A program made the position numbers and the translations under genes. A DNA stretch of 33,867 nucleotides from positions 1 to 33,867 of the forward strand of contig JAATGT010000331.1 in the NCBI GenBank assembly GCA_015654525.1, written 5' to 3'. Of the stretch, positions 7,854-15,343 are shown piece by piece. Position 1 is the first letter of the stretch, and each line of letters starts with the position of its first letter. Below the pieces are notes generated by a model. It did no database searches and was not told where the DNA came from. It saw only the letters and a list, made by a program, of their open reading frames with translations. Origin of the DNA: Bacteroidales bacterium. Its GTDB lineage: Bacteria; Bacteroidota; Bacteroidia; Bacteroidales; Paludibacteraceae.

Positions 7854-8549
7854 TCACCATTCGTCGGTATATACATTCTCGGCCTGAACACTTTTCAGAT
7901 TTCCGACAAAGTATTTCGTGAATTCCTCTCCTCCACAAATGTAGAAATGGGCAGTTTGAAAATCAAATCCGGAATTTGCGATGTCTGTCCACACTATTCT
8001 GCGATTGGGAATACCTTGAATCTCTTCGCGGGTACAAAACTGATGCAGGTTCGGCTCGGGTACAATCGCTTTCAAAATGTCCAGACCCGGTTGTTCTTCT
8101 TTATTTTTGAAAGAATAGAAAACCTGTAAGCGGTTTTGCTGACCTTGTTTATGTAATTGTTCGGCAAAGCTTAAAATAGGAGCAATACCCGTTCCGCCTG
8201 CTATGCAGCAAATATCCCCGGATTTATCAAAAAAGGGAAGCAGAAAATCCCCAAAAGCATATTTAAGAACACAGCTTGCACCCGGGATCAGTTCCTGAAA
8301 TATTTTTTCGGTATACGCACCTACTTTACGAATGATCAGACGTATCGTCCCATTCTCGCTATATGCCGAAGCAATACTGAAATTTCGGGAATCAGGCCAG
8401 CGGGTATAATCGTCTTTTTGTTCCAGCGTAAGTAATAAAAAAGAACCTGCTTCGAAATAATAGTTTTTTTCGGGTTGTAAGTTATATTCCCGTATTTCCG
8501 GTCCATGTTCTTCGACTGAAAGAACAGTGGCTTTACTTATAGTTGCCAT
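7854..8549 (-). CDS. CDP-6-deoxy-glucoseen reductase-like flavoprotein without a ferredoxin domain
   Basis: A 231-residue ferredoxin-NADP+ reductase-type protein. The FAD-binding motif RNFSIAS is at 55-61, the NAD(P) phosphate loop GGTGIAPI at 118-125, and the CGGEE motif near 205. It overlaps rfbH by one base (TAATG), the usual partner arrangement. In AscD/RfbI the same two domains follow an N-terminal plant-type [2Fe-2S] ferredoxin domain, giving about 330 residues. Here that domain is absent at both ends, and the start is fixed by the overlap with rfbH. Electrons from NAD(P)H would have to reach RfbH from FAD directly or through a separate ferredoxin. The role as reductase partner of RfbH is inferred from the operon position. 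Confidence 0.85.
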   Translation of the reverse strand: MATISKATVLSVEEHGPEIREYNLQPEKNYYFEAGSFLLLTLEQKDDYTRWPDSRNFSIASAYSENGTIRLIIRKVGAYTEKIFQELIPGASCVLKYAFGDFLLPFFDKSGDICCIAGGTGIAPILSFAEQLHKQGQQNRLQVFYSFKNKEEQPGLDILKAIVPEPNLHQFCTREEIQGIPNRRIVWTDIANSGFDFQTAHFYICGGEEFTKYFVGNLKSVQAENVYTDEW

Positions 8550-9850
8550 TAATGTATCGTATTAAAAAATTGATCAAAAACAGATAATATATAACTCATT
8601 CGTTCGTCATCTATACCCGGATATACCCCGATAAAAATCGTATTATGCATAATATAATCGGTATTTTCGAGCGAACCCGCTACCCGATAGTTCACACCTT
8701 TAAAAGCCGGCTGACGCGTCATATTACCGGCAAAAAGTTGGCGGGTAAGTATTTTTTTGCTTTCCAGAAATTCGGCCAATTGTGTGCGGGTAAATTTTCC
8801 GTTTTCACGAACATTAAAAGGAAACCCAAACCACGAAGGATCCGATTTAGGAGTTGCTTCGGGCAGAATCAGGTATTCTTCGTACTTTTTTAAACCTGCA
8901 TATAATTTTTTAAAATTAGCCTTGCGCATCTCCACAAAAAGCGGCAGTTTTTTAAGTTGTGCAACTCCTACTGCCGCTTGCATATCAGTCACTTTCAGGT
9001 TATACCCAATATGACTATATACATATTTATGATCGTATCCCTGTGGTAAATCACCGTATTGCCCTTTAAAACGACGACCGCAGGTATTATCACAACCCGG
9101 ATCACAATAACAATCGCGTCCCCAGTCGCGCATAGAAGTTGCAATTCTTTTCAGTAATGGATTGCTGGTAAGTACCGAACCACCTTCGCCCATGGTAATG
9201 TGATGAGCCGGATAAAAACTGGTAGTAGCCAAATCGCCAAAGGTTCCAACCATTTTGCCATCGTAAGTAGAACCCACAGCATCGCAGCAATCTTCAATCA
9301 GGAACAAGCCGTGTTTATCGGCAATGGCTTTCACCGCATCCAGATCAAACGGATTCCCCAGCGTATGGGCCAACATAATTGCTTTGGTTTTGTCGGACAA
9401 GGCATTTTCAATTGCACTTACCTTTATATTGAAAGTATCCAATTCAACATCTACAAATACAGGTACCAGACCATTTTGAATAACAGGGTTCACTGTAGTT
9501 GGAAAACCCGCCGCCACTCCCAGTATTTCATCACCCGGTTTCAATCGTTTCGACTTTAATAAGGGAGATGTAAGGGTTGAAAGAGCTATCAGATTTGCAG
9601 AAGAGCCTGAGTTTACAAGCATACAACTACGTTGCCGCATATATTGAGCAAACTTAGCTTCAAATTCTTCCGCATAACGTCCTGTCGTTAACCAAAAATC
9701 CAGGGATGCATCTACTAAAGTGACCAGTTCATCCTCGTCGAAGATACGTCCCGCAAAGGGAATCATGGTTTTACCGGGTTCAAATGCCTTTTGTGCAAAC
9801 TGCTCGGCATAGTATTGTTTTACCAATTCAAGTATTTCTTCTCTTTTCAT
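8549..9850 (-). CDS. rfbH: CDP-4-dehydro-6-deoxyglucose 3-dehydrase (E1)
   Basis: A PMP- and iron-sulfur-dependent enzyme that removes the C3 hydroxyl of CDP-4-keto-6-deoxyglucose. The aminotransferase-fold Lys is replaced by His, as in true E1 enzymes ([14 protein letters not shown]216/H217). The [2Fe-2S] ligands fit the family pattern exactly: C189, then C247, C249 and C257 (C-x57-C-x-C-x7-C). At 433 residues the length is typical. It is the first gene of the operon in transcription direction. With the reductase encoded next to it, it makes the CDP-3,6-dideoxy-4-keto sugar that abequose, paratose, tyvelose, ascarylose or yersiniose branches draw on. Confidence 0.97.
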   Translation of the reverse strand: MKREEILELVKQYYAEQFAQKAFEPGKTMIPFAGRIFDEDELVTLVDASLDFWLTTGRYAEEFEAKFAQYMRQRSCMLVNSGSSANLIALSTLTSPLLKSKRLKPGDEILGVAAGFPTTVNPVIQNGLVPVFVDVELDTFNIKVSAIENALSDKTKAIMLAHTLGNPFDLDAVKAIADKHGLFLIEDCCDAVGSTYDGKMVGTFGDLATTSFYPAHHITMGEGGSVLTSNPLLKRIATSMRDWGRDCYCDPGCDNTCGRRFKGQYGDLPQGYDHKYVYSHIGYNLKVTDMQAAVGVAQLKKLPLFVEMRKANFKKLYAGLKKYEEYLILPEATPKSDPSWFGFPFNVRENGKFTRTQLAEFLESKKILTRQLFAGNMTRQPAFKGVNYRVAGSLENTDYIMHNTIFIGVYPGIDDERMSYILSVFDQFFNTIH

Positions 9851-9902
9851 TCAAAATCTATATTTTATACATTATATAAACTAATTCTATAACCGGGTAT
9901 TT

Positions 9903-10086
9903 ATGCAAATCAGTAGTTGAAAAATAGTCCGTAGGACTTACATATTCATAGAATAAAGAGCTATGTCTGTTTATTGTCCGTAGGATATTCATATTTTTTC
10001 TGATTTATCCCCTACGGGGAATAGGTTATATCTTTTTTCATCTTCTATTGATATGTATTCCCTACGGGAAATAACTCATTATAAAT
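9903..10086. repeat. Miniature element R2, copy a
   Basis: It begins atgcaaatcagtagttgaaa and contains atagtccgtaggactta, then cccctacggggaat and tattccctacgggaaataac. The following copy b repeats the whole order with about 80-90% identity by eye. Short GTAGG/CCTAC words recur through the element and can pair with each other. It lies upstream of rfbH, between that gene and the 21-bp array. Confidence 0.75.
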
Positions 10087-10302
10087 AATGTGAATCAGGA
10101 GTTGAAAAATAGTCCGTAGGACTTATATATCCATAGAATAAGCAGATATGTCAGCTTATTGCCCGTAGGGCATTCATATTTTTCTATGTTTATCTTCGGG
10201 GAATAGGCTATATCTGTTTCCATTTTCTATTGATATGTATTCCTTACAGGAAATAACTCATTATAAATAGAATGTGTACGTATGCAACTCCTGATTCGCA
10301 TT
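10087..10302. repeat. Miniature element R2, copy b, with terminal inverted repeats
   Basis: The left end aatgtgaatcaggagttg (10087-10104) and the right end caactcctgattcgcatt (10285-10302) are inverted repeats with one mismatch in 18. The inside follows the same order as copy a, so the two stand in tandem. The element is too short to encode a protein. With copies at 11269-11366 and, inverted, 21337-21550, it behaves like a non-autonomous mobile element (MITE). Confidence 0.75.
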
Positions 10303-10318
10303 ATTTATTGAATAAACC

Positions 10319-10490
10319 CTTCTACAGAGTATCCCTAGCTTTCGACAAGGTTCCCTAAGTCTTCTACAGAGTTTCCCGAGTCATCTACAGAATATCCCAA
10401 ATCTTCGATAGAGTTCCCCAAGTCTTCTACAAACTTCCCCAAGTCTTCTATAGAGTTCCCCAAGTCTTCTACAGAGTTCCCCAAATCCTA
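10319..10490. repeat. 21-bp tandem array A (about 8 units)
   Basis: The unit tcttctacagagttccccaa plus one base recurs from 10319 to the stop codon of the neighbouring gene. Starts of the tctacag core fall at 10363, 10384, 10405, 10426, 10447 and 10468, exactly 21 bp apart. The two leftmost units are more diverged. On the minus strand one frame reads the heptad DLGNSVE seven times with mostly third-base or conservative changes. That frame has a stop just before it and no ATG, and is out of frame with the adjacent gene. Confidence 0.85.
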
Positions 10491-10492
10491 TT

Positions 10493-11239
10493 TTAAGATT
10501 CTGTTTTAGTAGTAGTCGTAGTGCTGTCTGTTTTGGTTGAATCGTTTTTTTTAGTTGAGCGCGACTGTCCTACCTGTGATTTCAACGCACTAAAAGTAAA
10601 CTCTTTCAATTTTGCAGGATTGTCTTTAAATAGTGTTTTTCCTACCAACAGAATGTCTGCCAGTTTATCGTAAAAACTATTTAGTTGACCAATATTTTCC
10701 TGAACGATAAGTGCCCGATTCGATCTGATATCCTGTTGTTGTGTCTTCAAATCGGTCAGCAAGCTGACTTTAGTCTTTAGCGAACTAACTTTTTCATCCG
10801 TTAAACCTGCTTCCTTCAGTTGAGATAAATGATTGGTAATATTTGTATTTACCACTTTAAGCTTATCAATAACCGCAGTAATATCTCCATTATTACAAGC
10901 TGCCCTTAATGCTATAATGCCAAATGAAGCCGGTGTAAGTTGAGATTTTGTGAGATCAACATAGGCTTTCAGCGGGTCTGCCATAGAGTCTACCAGCTCT
11001 ATTTCAGTATAAATCTGTTCAGTTATCTTTTTTATCAACAGTGTTTCCGATTCGGGAGATACCAATTCATTTACACTGGCTAACTCCGTTTTTAGATTTG
11101 CTTCTAAAGGATCGGCAAATCGATTGGAAAAAGTAATAAAGAGTGTTTTTTCACGACTAAAACTTTGAAGAATCAATGCTCCGATAATGGGCAGATCTTC
11201 ATCTTTGCAGCTGTAACTTCGTTGGTTACTTTCTGACAT
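10493..11239 (-). CDS. Hypothetical protein, cytoplasmic, helical, with Ser/Thr/Lys tail
   Basis: I do not recognise this 248-residue protein. It has no signal peptide or membrane segment. The body looks mostly alpha-helical: residues about 60-220 are rich in Leu, Lys, Asp and Glu with coiled-coil-like spacing. It contains two Cys (CKDEDLP near residue 11 and ACNNGD near 114). The last 25 residues are low-complexity (repeated K, T, S, ending TTTTTKTES). The gene stands alone. Miniature element R2 lies on both sides, and a 21-bp tandem array begins 3 bp past the stop codon. The start is the ATG at 11239, with AT-rich leader and no Shine-Dalgarno. A link between protein and array is possible but unproven. 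Confidence 0.7.
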   Translation of the reverse strand: MSESNQRSYSCKDEDLPIIGALILQSFSREKTLFITFSNRFADPLEANLKTELASVNELVSPESETLLIKKITEQIYTEIELVDSMADPLKAYVDLTKSQLTPASFGIIALRAACNNGDITAVIDKLKVVNTNITNHLSQLKEAGLTDEKVSSLKTKVSLLTDLKTQQQDIRSNRALIVQENIGQLNSFYDKLADILLVGKTLFKDNPAKLKEFTFSALKSQVGQSRSTKKNDSTKTDSTTTTTKTES

Positions 11240-11268
11240 AATAATGATTTTTAAAAGATTAGTTATTT

Positions 11269-11366
11269 ATGTGAATCATTCGTTGAAAATAGTCCATAGT
11301 ATATTCTCTATGGGAAATAACTTTTAGAAACAAGATATACTTGTTTTCAACTTCTGATTTACACTA
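11269..11366. repeat. Miniature element R2, internally deleted copy c
   Basis: This 98-bp copy keeps both ends, atgtgaatcattcgttgaaa at the left and ttttcaacttctgatttaca at the right, as inverted repeats. It retains only fragments of the middle (atagtccatag, ctatgggaaataac). It lies upstream of the unknown gene and could overlap its promoter region. Confidence 0.65.
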
Positions 11367-11485
11367 TTTAATTTATTTTATAACCGCAATAAGTATAAGA
11401 GATTCGCTTTTATAATTTCGCAAAAACATATTTTTACAGCGAACTTATAAATAGTTACTGGATTGTTTATTTGAATTTAGCTCTC

Positions 11486-11549
11486 AACCACAAATTGCAC
11501 TAATTTTCACGAATACTAATTTTAGTGTGAATTTGTGTTATTAGTGGTT
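11486..11549. repeat. Imperfect palindrome of the accacaaattgcactaattt type
   Basis: The left arm aaccacaaattgcactaatt and the right arm, ending gtgttattagtggtt, form a 64-bp imperfect inverted repeat. Repeats of this wording (cacaaatt...cacgaat) are familiar in intergenic DNA of Bacteroidota, from general knowledge rather than a search. It lies in the 630-bp gene-free stretch between the unknown gene and the OmpA-family gene. Confidence 0.55.
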
Positions 11550-11672
11550 TATAATCTGTATTTCAATTTGTTTTGTTTATATGCTATTGAGAAATTAACT
11601 ACCTTGATCTTCCATTCCGATGATTCGAAATTGCAATGTTTTGTGTTAATCAGGTAAATCTGTTTTTAAAAT

Positions 11673-11769
11673 AAGAAAGAGCTGGAAATAAGGTTTGACT
11701 GTTGCGGCAGCAGCAACCGATATTTTAGCTATAACAAGGTTTTAAAAACCTTATTTCCATCTCTTTCTT
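11673..11769. terminator. Long hairpin downstream of the OmpA-family gene
   Basis: The arms aagaaagagctggaaataag plus gttt (11673-11696) and 11746-11769 are complementary over 24 bp with one mismatch. They enclose a 49-base loop that holds a smaller hairpin (gttgc...gcaac). It lies about 100 bp past the stop of the minus-strand OmpA gene and could end its transcript. The loop is long for a classic terminator, so a structured small RNA or mobile-element remnant is also possible. Confidence 0.4.
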
Positions 11770-11870
11770 TTCAAGTGTGTTTTTGCATATATTAGTTCAA
11801 GGATTTATAAAAAAACTCTATAATCTGGGAGAACATTCTATCTCGAGAGCATTTGAATCCGGTTATAAAT

Positions 11871-13019
11871 TTATTGGGCTGACACCAATTTCAGTTTAAC
11901 AAGCCTATTCGAAGATGCCTGACTGTAAGGTTGAACTTTATCACCATGCCATTCTGTAATAACGCGATCGGCACTTATGGAATATTCATCAATTAACAAT
12001 CTGGCTACTTCCTGAGCGCGCTTTGTTGATAGCCGTTTATTTACAGCCGCCGTACCGGTACTATTATCGGCATATCCGCTAATCAATATTCTGGCATCCG
12101 GATATGTATGCAAATAATCAACCGCCTTAGCTAAAGCTGCTTGTTGTTTCGGTGTTTTTATTTTGGTTTTGCCAATTGTATAAAACACCTCTGTTTCCAG
12201 GTCTGGAATTTGTGGTTTAACAACAGTTGCTTCTTTGGTTTCAACCACCGGTTTTGGCTCTTCAACTACAACCGGTTGAGGCGGAGTTACAGGTTCGGGA
12301 GCTGTTGGTTTTTCAACAATTTCCGGTTTCGACACTTCTGCAACTTTTTTTGATCTTTCGCGGAGATGATAAGTAATACCTACTGTAAGAGCGGGATAAG
12401 CATCAAGCTTAACACCGGTATTATCATTATTGTATTTATCTCCTACGATATTTGCTTCAGCAATCAGATTTAAATCAAGTTGTTTTGTAAGATGAAAATC
12501 ACCCTGAAGACCACCACGACCAACTGCACCAAACCAATCATCAGAAAAATCGGCTTTATTGCGGTGTGCAAGCCCTGCTCCTCCAAAAACACTAAGATCA
12601 AACACACGGTTCGGATTAAATCCTTCCATCCAACTACTCAGATTTACCGTTAGATCGGCTGTCAGGTTTTGTGAACCGAATGAATACCCATCGTAAGATC
12701 CATTTGCCTTTTTCTTCAGACGGACATCCGGCCAGTTATGATCCGCATATCCAAGCATAGCTCTTAATCCTATAACGTGGGTAAAATCGTATCCCACTAC
12801 AGCCCGTCCAATAAATCCTATATTACCGCGAAGCGAAAAAATATTATCGTGCTTTAACGAAAAAATATTATCCCCTTCACCCATAAACCAGTTTACACCT
12901 GCATTCGCACCAAGATACCATCCAGGTTGAAAAGTCCCGGAATTAATCTTTTCAGTTTCTTGAGAGTAAGTAACGAATACAAATCCCAAACACAAAATAG
13001 TAGCAATTACTTTTTTCAT
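11871..13019 (-). CDS. Outer-membrane protein with beta-barrel and OmpA peptidoglycan-binding domain
   Basis: A 382-residue exported protein. The signal peptide is MKKVIATILCLGFVFVTYSQ. Residues about 28-215 form an outer-membrane beta-barrel of the OmpA/OmpX type, with alternating aromatic/polar strands ending TVGITYHLRE. A Pro/Val/Glu-rich linker follows at about 225-265. The C-terminal OmpA-like domain (about 270-382) includes ISGYADNSTGTAAVNKRLST and RAQEVARLL, the peptidoglycan-binding signature. It should anchor the outer membrane to the cell wall. Its barrel is paralogous to the protein encoded at 13339-13992. The -10 to -40 region upstream is AT-rich with no clear box. Confidence 0.93.
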   Translation of the reverse strand: MKKVIATILCLGFVFVTYSQETEKINSGTFQPGWYLGANAGVNWFMGEGDNIFSLKHDNIFSLRGNIGFIGRAVVGYDFTHVIGLRAMLGYADHNWPDVRLKKKANGSYDGYSFGSQNLTADLTVNLSSWMEGFNPNRVFDLSVFGGAGLAHRNKADFSDDWFGAVGRGGLQGDFHLTKQLDLNLIAEANIVGDKYNNDNTGVKLDAYPALTVGITYHLRERSKKVAEVSKPEIVEKPTAPEPVTPPQPVVVEEPKPVVETKEATVVKPQIPDLETEVFYTIGKTKIKTPKQQAALAKAVDYLHTYPDARILISGYADNSTGTAAVNKRLSTKRAQEVARLLIDEYSISADRVITEWHGDKVQPYSQASSNRLVKLKLVSAQ

Positions 13020-13161
13020 ACTAGATAATTTTAAACATTAATTTTTTATTTTTAAAATCCATAATTGTGAAAATATAAACATGTTTTGCGATAGAATGTC
13101 AAGAGAGTTTTTTTAGAAAGAAAACAGTTTAAGTTCTTCACACTTAGACTGTATAACATGT

Positions 13162-13318
13162 GGCTGTATCAAAGGCACGCAAATAACGCAAACAACACAA
13201 ATTTTCGCAAATAAAATTTGTGAAGTAGAATGTTATTTGTTGAATTCCAATTTGATAAGATTGTGTTAATTTGCGTATTTTGCGTTATTTGCGTGCTAAA
13301 AAGACTTTTGAGACAGCC
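13162..13318. repeat. TIR-bounded miniature element ending in ggctgt-tcaaa
   Basis: The ends ggctgtatcaaa (13162-13173) and tttgagacagcc (13307-13318) are inverted repeats with one mismatch. Just inside, gcacgcaaataacgca (13175-13190) and tgcgttatttgcgtgc (13281-13296) are perfect 16-bp inverted repeats. Further pairing (acaaattttcgcaaataaaa against inner bases) gives a long hairpin. It lies between the stop of the 13339 gene and the OmpA-family gene, so it could terminate transcription. The ggctgtctcaaaag end resembles some insertion-sequence termini. Confidence 0.65.
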
Positions 13319-13338
13319 TTATAGTTTCTCAGCAGGCC

Positions 13339-13992
13339 CTACTTGGAAAAAAGGGTACCAGTACTACGAAAGTGATAACTCAGCCCTACTGTGAACGCGG
13401 TATAAACATCGAAAGGTAAAAAACCTGATTTATAATTATTATAGCTATCTCCCGTAAAATTAGTCTCGGCAATAAGATTCAGATCAACAAACGATGATAA
13501 ATGAAAATCGCCTTGTAAACCACCACGTCCGATATAACTAAACAAATCGTTACTGAAAGTAGCTTTATCGCGATGGGTTATGCCGGTTCCCGCAAATACA
13601 GAAAAATCAACTATCCGGTTGCGGTTGTAATAGGAAAACCAGTTACTCAAATTTACAGTCAGATCAACCGTCAACATCTGAGCATCAAATGAAATTGTCT
13701 TTAATGAACCATCGGAATTTTTAAACCTGGAATCGGGCCAATTATGGCTAGCATATCCCAGAAAACTTCGGATCCCCATAACGGGTGAAAGATTGTAGCC
13801 AGCAGTAACACGACCAATAAATCCTGTGCTTTGGGTTTTTGAATAGGTGGAATATCCTTCAGCCAGAAAAGTATTCAGACCCACATTTGTACCGATATAG
13901 GCATCCGGTTTGAAAATAAATCCTGAAATTTTTTGTGCACCAACCGCAATTGTAGACACCAAAAACAGCAACACTATAACTATATTTTTCAT
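13339..13992 (-). CDS. Outer-membrane beta-barrel protein, OmpA barrel paralogue without the OmpA domain
   Basis: A 217-residue exported barrel. The signal peptide is MKNIVIVLLFLVSTIAVGAQ. It shares landmarks with the barrel half of the 11871-13019 protein: GYNLSPVMGIRSFLGYASHNWPD against GYDFTHVIGLRAMLGYADHNWPD, and IGRGGLQGDFHL against VGRGGLQGDFHL. It ends at SYHFRSTGTLFSK, just where the larger protein begins its Pro-rich linker, so the periplasmic domain is missing. The two genes are in tandem with a miniature element between them. Either an ancestral duplication lost the OmpA domain here, or the single-domain form is older. Function is likely structural; no enzyme motif is visible. Confidence 0.9.
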   Translation of the reverse strand: MKNIVIVLLFLVSTIAVGAQKISGFIFKPDAYIGTNVGLNTFLAEGYSTYSKTQSTGFIGRVTAGYNLSPVMGIRSFLGYASHNWPDSRFKNSDGSLKTISFDAQMLTVDLTVNLSNWFSYYNRNRIVDFSVFAGTGITHRDKATFSNDLFSYIGRGGLQGDFHLSSFVDLNLIAETNFTGDSYNNYKSGFLPFDVYTAFTVGLSYHFRSTGTLFSK

Positions 13993-14083
13993 GTAGACGC
14001 AAAGACATTTTTTATTCCAACACCTGATAAGTAAGTAATAGGAATTAAATAATGTCCTATTTTTCAGAAAATCGTTAGACGAT

Positions 14084-14252
14084 ACGGTTGTAATTTCAAG
14101 TCCCCTTCAGGGGAACCAACGGTCAGCGACCGAAGGGAGATAATTAGGGGCGGTATTAAAGTCTACTTTCCGCCCCAAGCCCCTAAAGAGGATGTTAAAT
14201 AGTATCGTCTTTGAAAAATTAAAATGGTACATTATATTCATTCCATTACTTA
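14084..14252. repeat. Interspersed repeat R1, copy 2 (with 28-bp insertion)
   Basis: It matches positions 1-141 in the same orientation, apart from a few substitutions and 28 extra bases beginning aaccaacggtcagcgaccga. Those bases, with flanks, are identical to 7721-7765. The same submodule in two different repeat contexts suggests modular assembly or gene conversion. It lies upstream of the minus-strand barrel gene. Confidence 0.85.
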
Positions 14253-14370
14253 TATATTGTCTCTCTATTTTTCCTCTATAAATATAAATCTTTATTGTTA
14301 TAACAAGCGCTGTTGCTTTGTTGTTTATTTAACTTTAGCAATAAGAGTATTTATTCCCAATTTCATAATT

Positions 14371-14740
14371 ATGAAATTCAATTTCACACCCATTATATTT
14401 GATTTACCAACTATGAAATTCGATTTACCAACTATGAAATTCAATTTCACAACTGTTATATTCGATTTATAATACTATAAATTGATTTTATAATATGATA
14501 TTTTCGATTTATAATATGACAAATCGATTTTATAAACTATTATTTTCAATTTACAATATGATAAATTGATTTTATCAACTATTATTTTAGATTTACAATA
14601 TGATAAATCGATTTTATAAACTATTATTTTCGATTTACAATATGATAAATTGATTTTATCAACTATTATTTTCAATTTACAATATGATAAATCGATTTTA
14701 GAAACTATTATTTTCGATTTATTATATGATAAATTGCATT
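14371..14740. repeat. 21/42-bp tandem array B
   Basis: The right part repeats a 42-bp unit five to six times, with aaatcgattttataaactat and attttcgatttacaatatga as its two related 21-bp halves. The left part (14371-14472) is built from 21-bp units such as atgaaattcgatttaccaac. Plus-strand translation of 14371-14472 is a 33-residue open frame of heptads MKFDLPT / MKFNFTT / IIFDLPT. On the minus strand the right part stays open as KIIVDKI / NLSYCKS heptads. Neither frame looks like a normal gene. The DNA is almost pure A/T with A/T-tracts in phase with the helix. Confidence 0.85.
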
Positions 14741-14950
14741 TGGAGAATGTAAACAGCCATTAAACTCTTATATAAAAGTTTTTCTACGATGTCGTAAATA
14801 ACTCAATATAAACAAAGAAAACCATTTTTACGATTTAAGGTGTATTGAGTGACAATAATTTAAGAATACGGACAAGTGCCAATACCGGTAAAATGCATTT
14901 TTTCAGTCCTTTTTTTCTTATTTCAAATGCTCGTTAATTGTATTTTTTCA

Positions 14951-14958
14951 TACCTTTG
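14951..14958 (+). promoter_or_regulatory. Bacteroidota-type -7 promoter box for the YciI operon
   Basis: tacctttg fits the TAnnTTTG consensus and lies 28 bp before the YciI-like start codon, after the end of array B. A clear -33 TTTG partner at the usual spacing is not obvious. Confidence 0.55.
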
Positions 14959-14985
14959 TTACTCACTTATTAAATAAACACAGTT

Positions 14986-15270
14986 ATGTATATCATTCTT
15001 CTCAACTATACCCACGGTCTGGAAAAAATAGAAAAACATTTGGCTGAGCACCGCATTTTTCTGGACAAATATTATGCCCTTAATACGTTTATTTGTTCGG
15101 GGGCTCAAAATCCACGTACGGGTGGAGTTATTCTGTGTAAAGCCGACAGCAAAGCCGAAGTGGAACGTATAGTGTCGGAAGACCCGTTTAATATTCACGG
15201 TGCAGCCAGTTACAATATTATTGAGTTCTGCACAAGTAAGTTTGCACCGGCTTTCGAACCGTTTGTATAA
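14986..15270 (+). CDS. YciI-like (YCII-related domain) protein
   Basis: A 94-residue single-domain protein with the ferredoxin-like YciI fold. It begins MYIILLNYTHGLEKIEKHL, has the conserved HR pair in LAEHRIFLDKYY, a Gly-Gly strand (RTGGVILCKA), and the diagnostic SEDPF followed by an aromatic strand (ASYNIIEF). Family members are small cytoplasmic proteins, some with weak dehalogenase-like or isomerase-like chemistry on small molecules, mostly of unknown role. It is the first gene of a tight small-gene run with an AhpD-like and a TfoX-C protein. A promoter box precedes it. Confidence 0.85.
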   Translation: MYIILLNYTHGLEKIEKHLAEHRIFLDKYYALNTFICSGAQNPRTGGVILCKADSKAEVERIVSEDPFNIHGAASYNIIEFCTSKFAPAFEPFV

Positions 15271-15343
15271 CAGCAGATTTTAAACATAAAGTCAGCATAT
15301 CATAAAAAGACGCACGAATCACTTCTATAAAAACAAATAAGGT

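Noticed and set aside
10319-10490. CRISPR-like array
   Set aside because: Units are directly adjacent with no spacers, and the period is 21 bp. No cas genes are present. The same holds for the other two arrays.
14224-14472. 82-codon plus-strand frame starting in repeat R1
   Set aside because: Its first half is repeat and low-complexity AT sequence. Only the last 33 codons (from 14371) form regular heptads, noted separately as a possible micropeptide.
14475-14675. 66-codon minus-strand frame of KIIVDKI / NLSYCKS heptads
   Set aside because: A 42-bp period keeps any stop-free frame open. It lacks a promoter, a usual start context and any family resemblance, so it is read as a by-product of array B.
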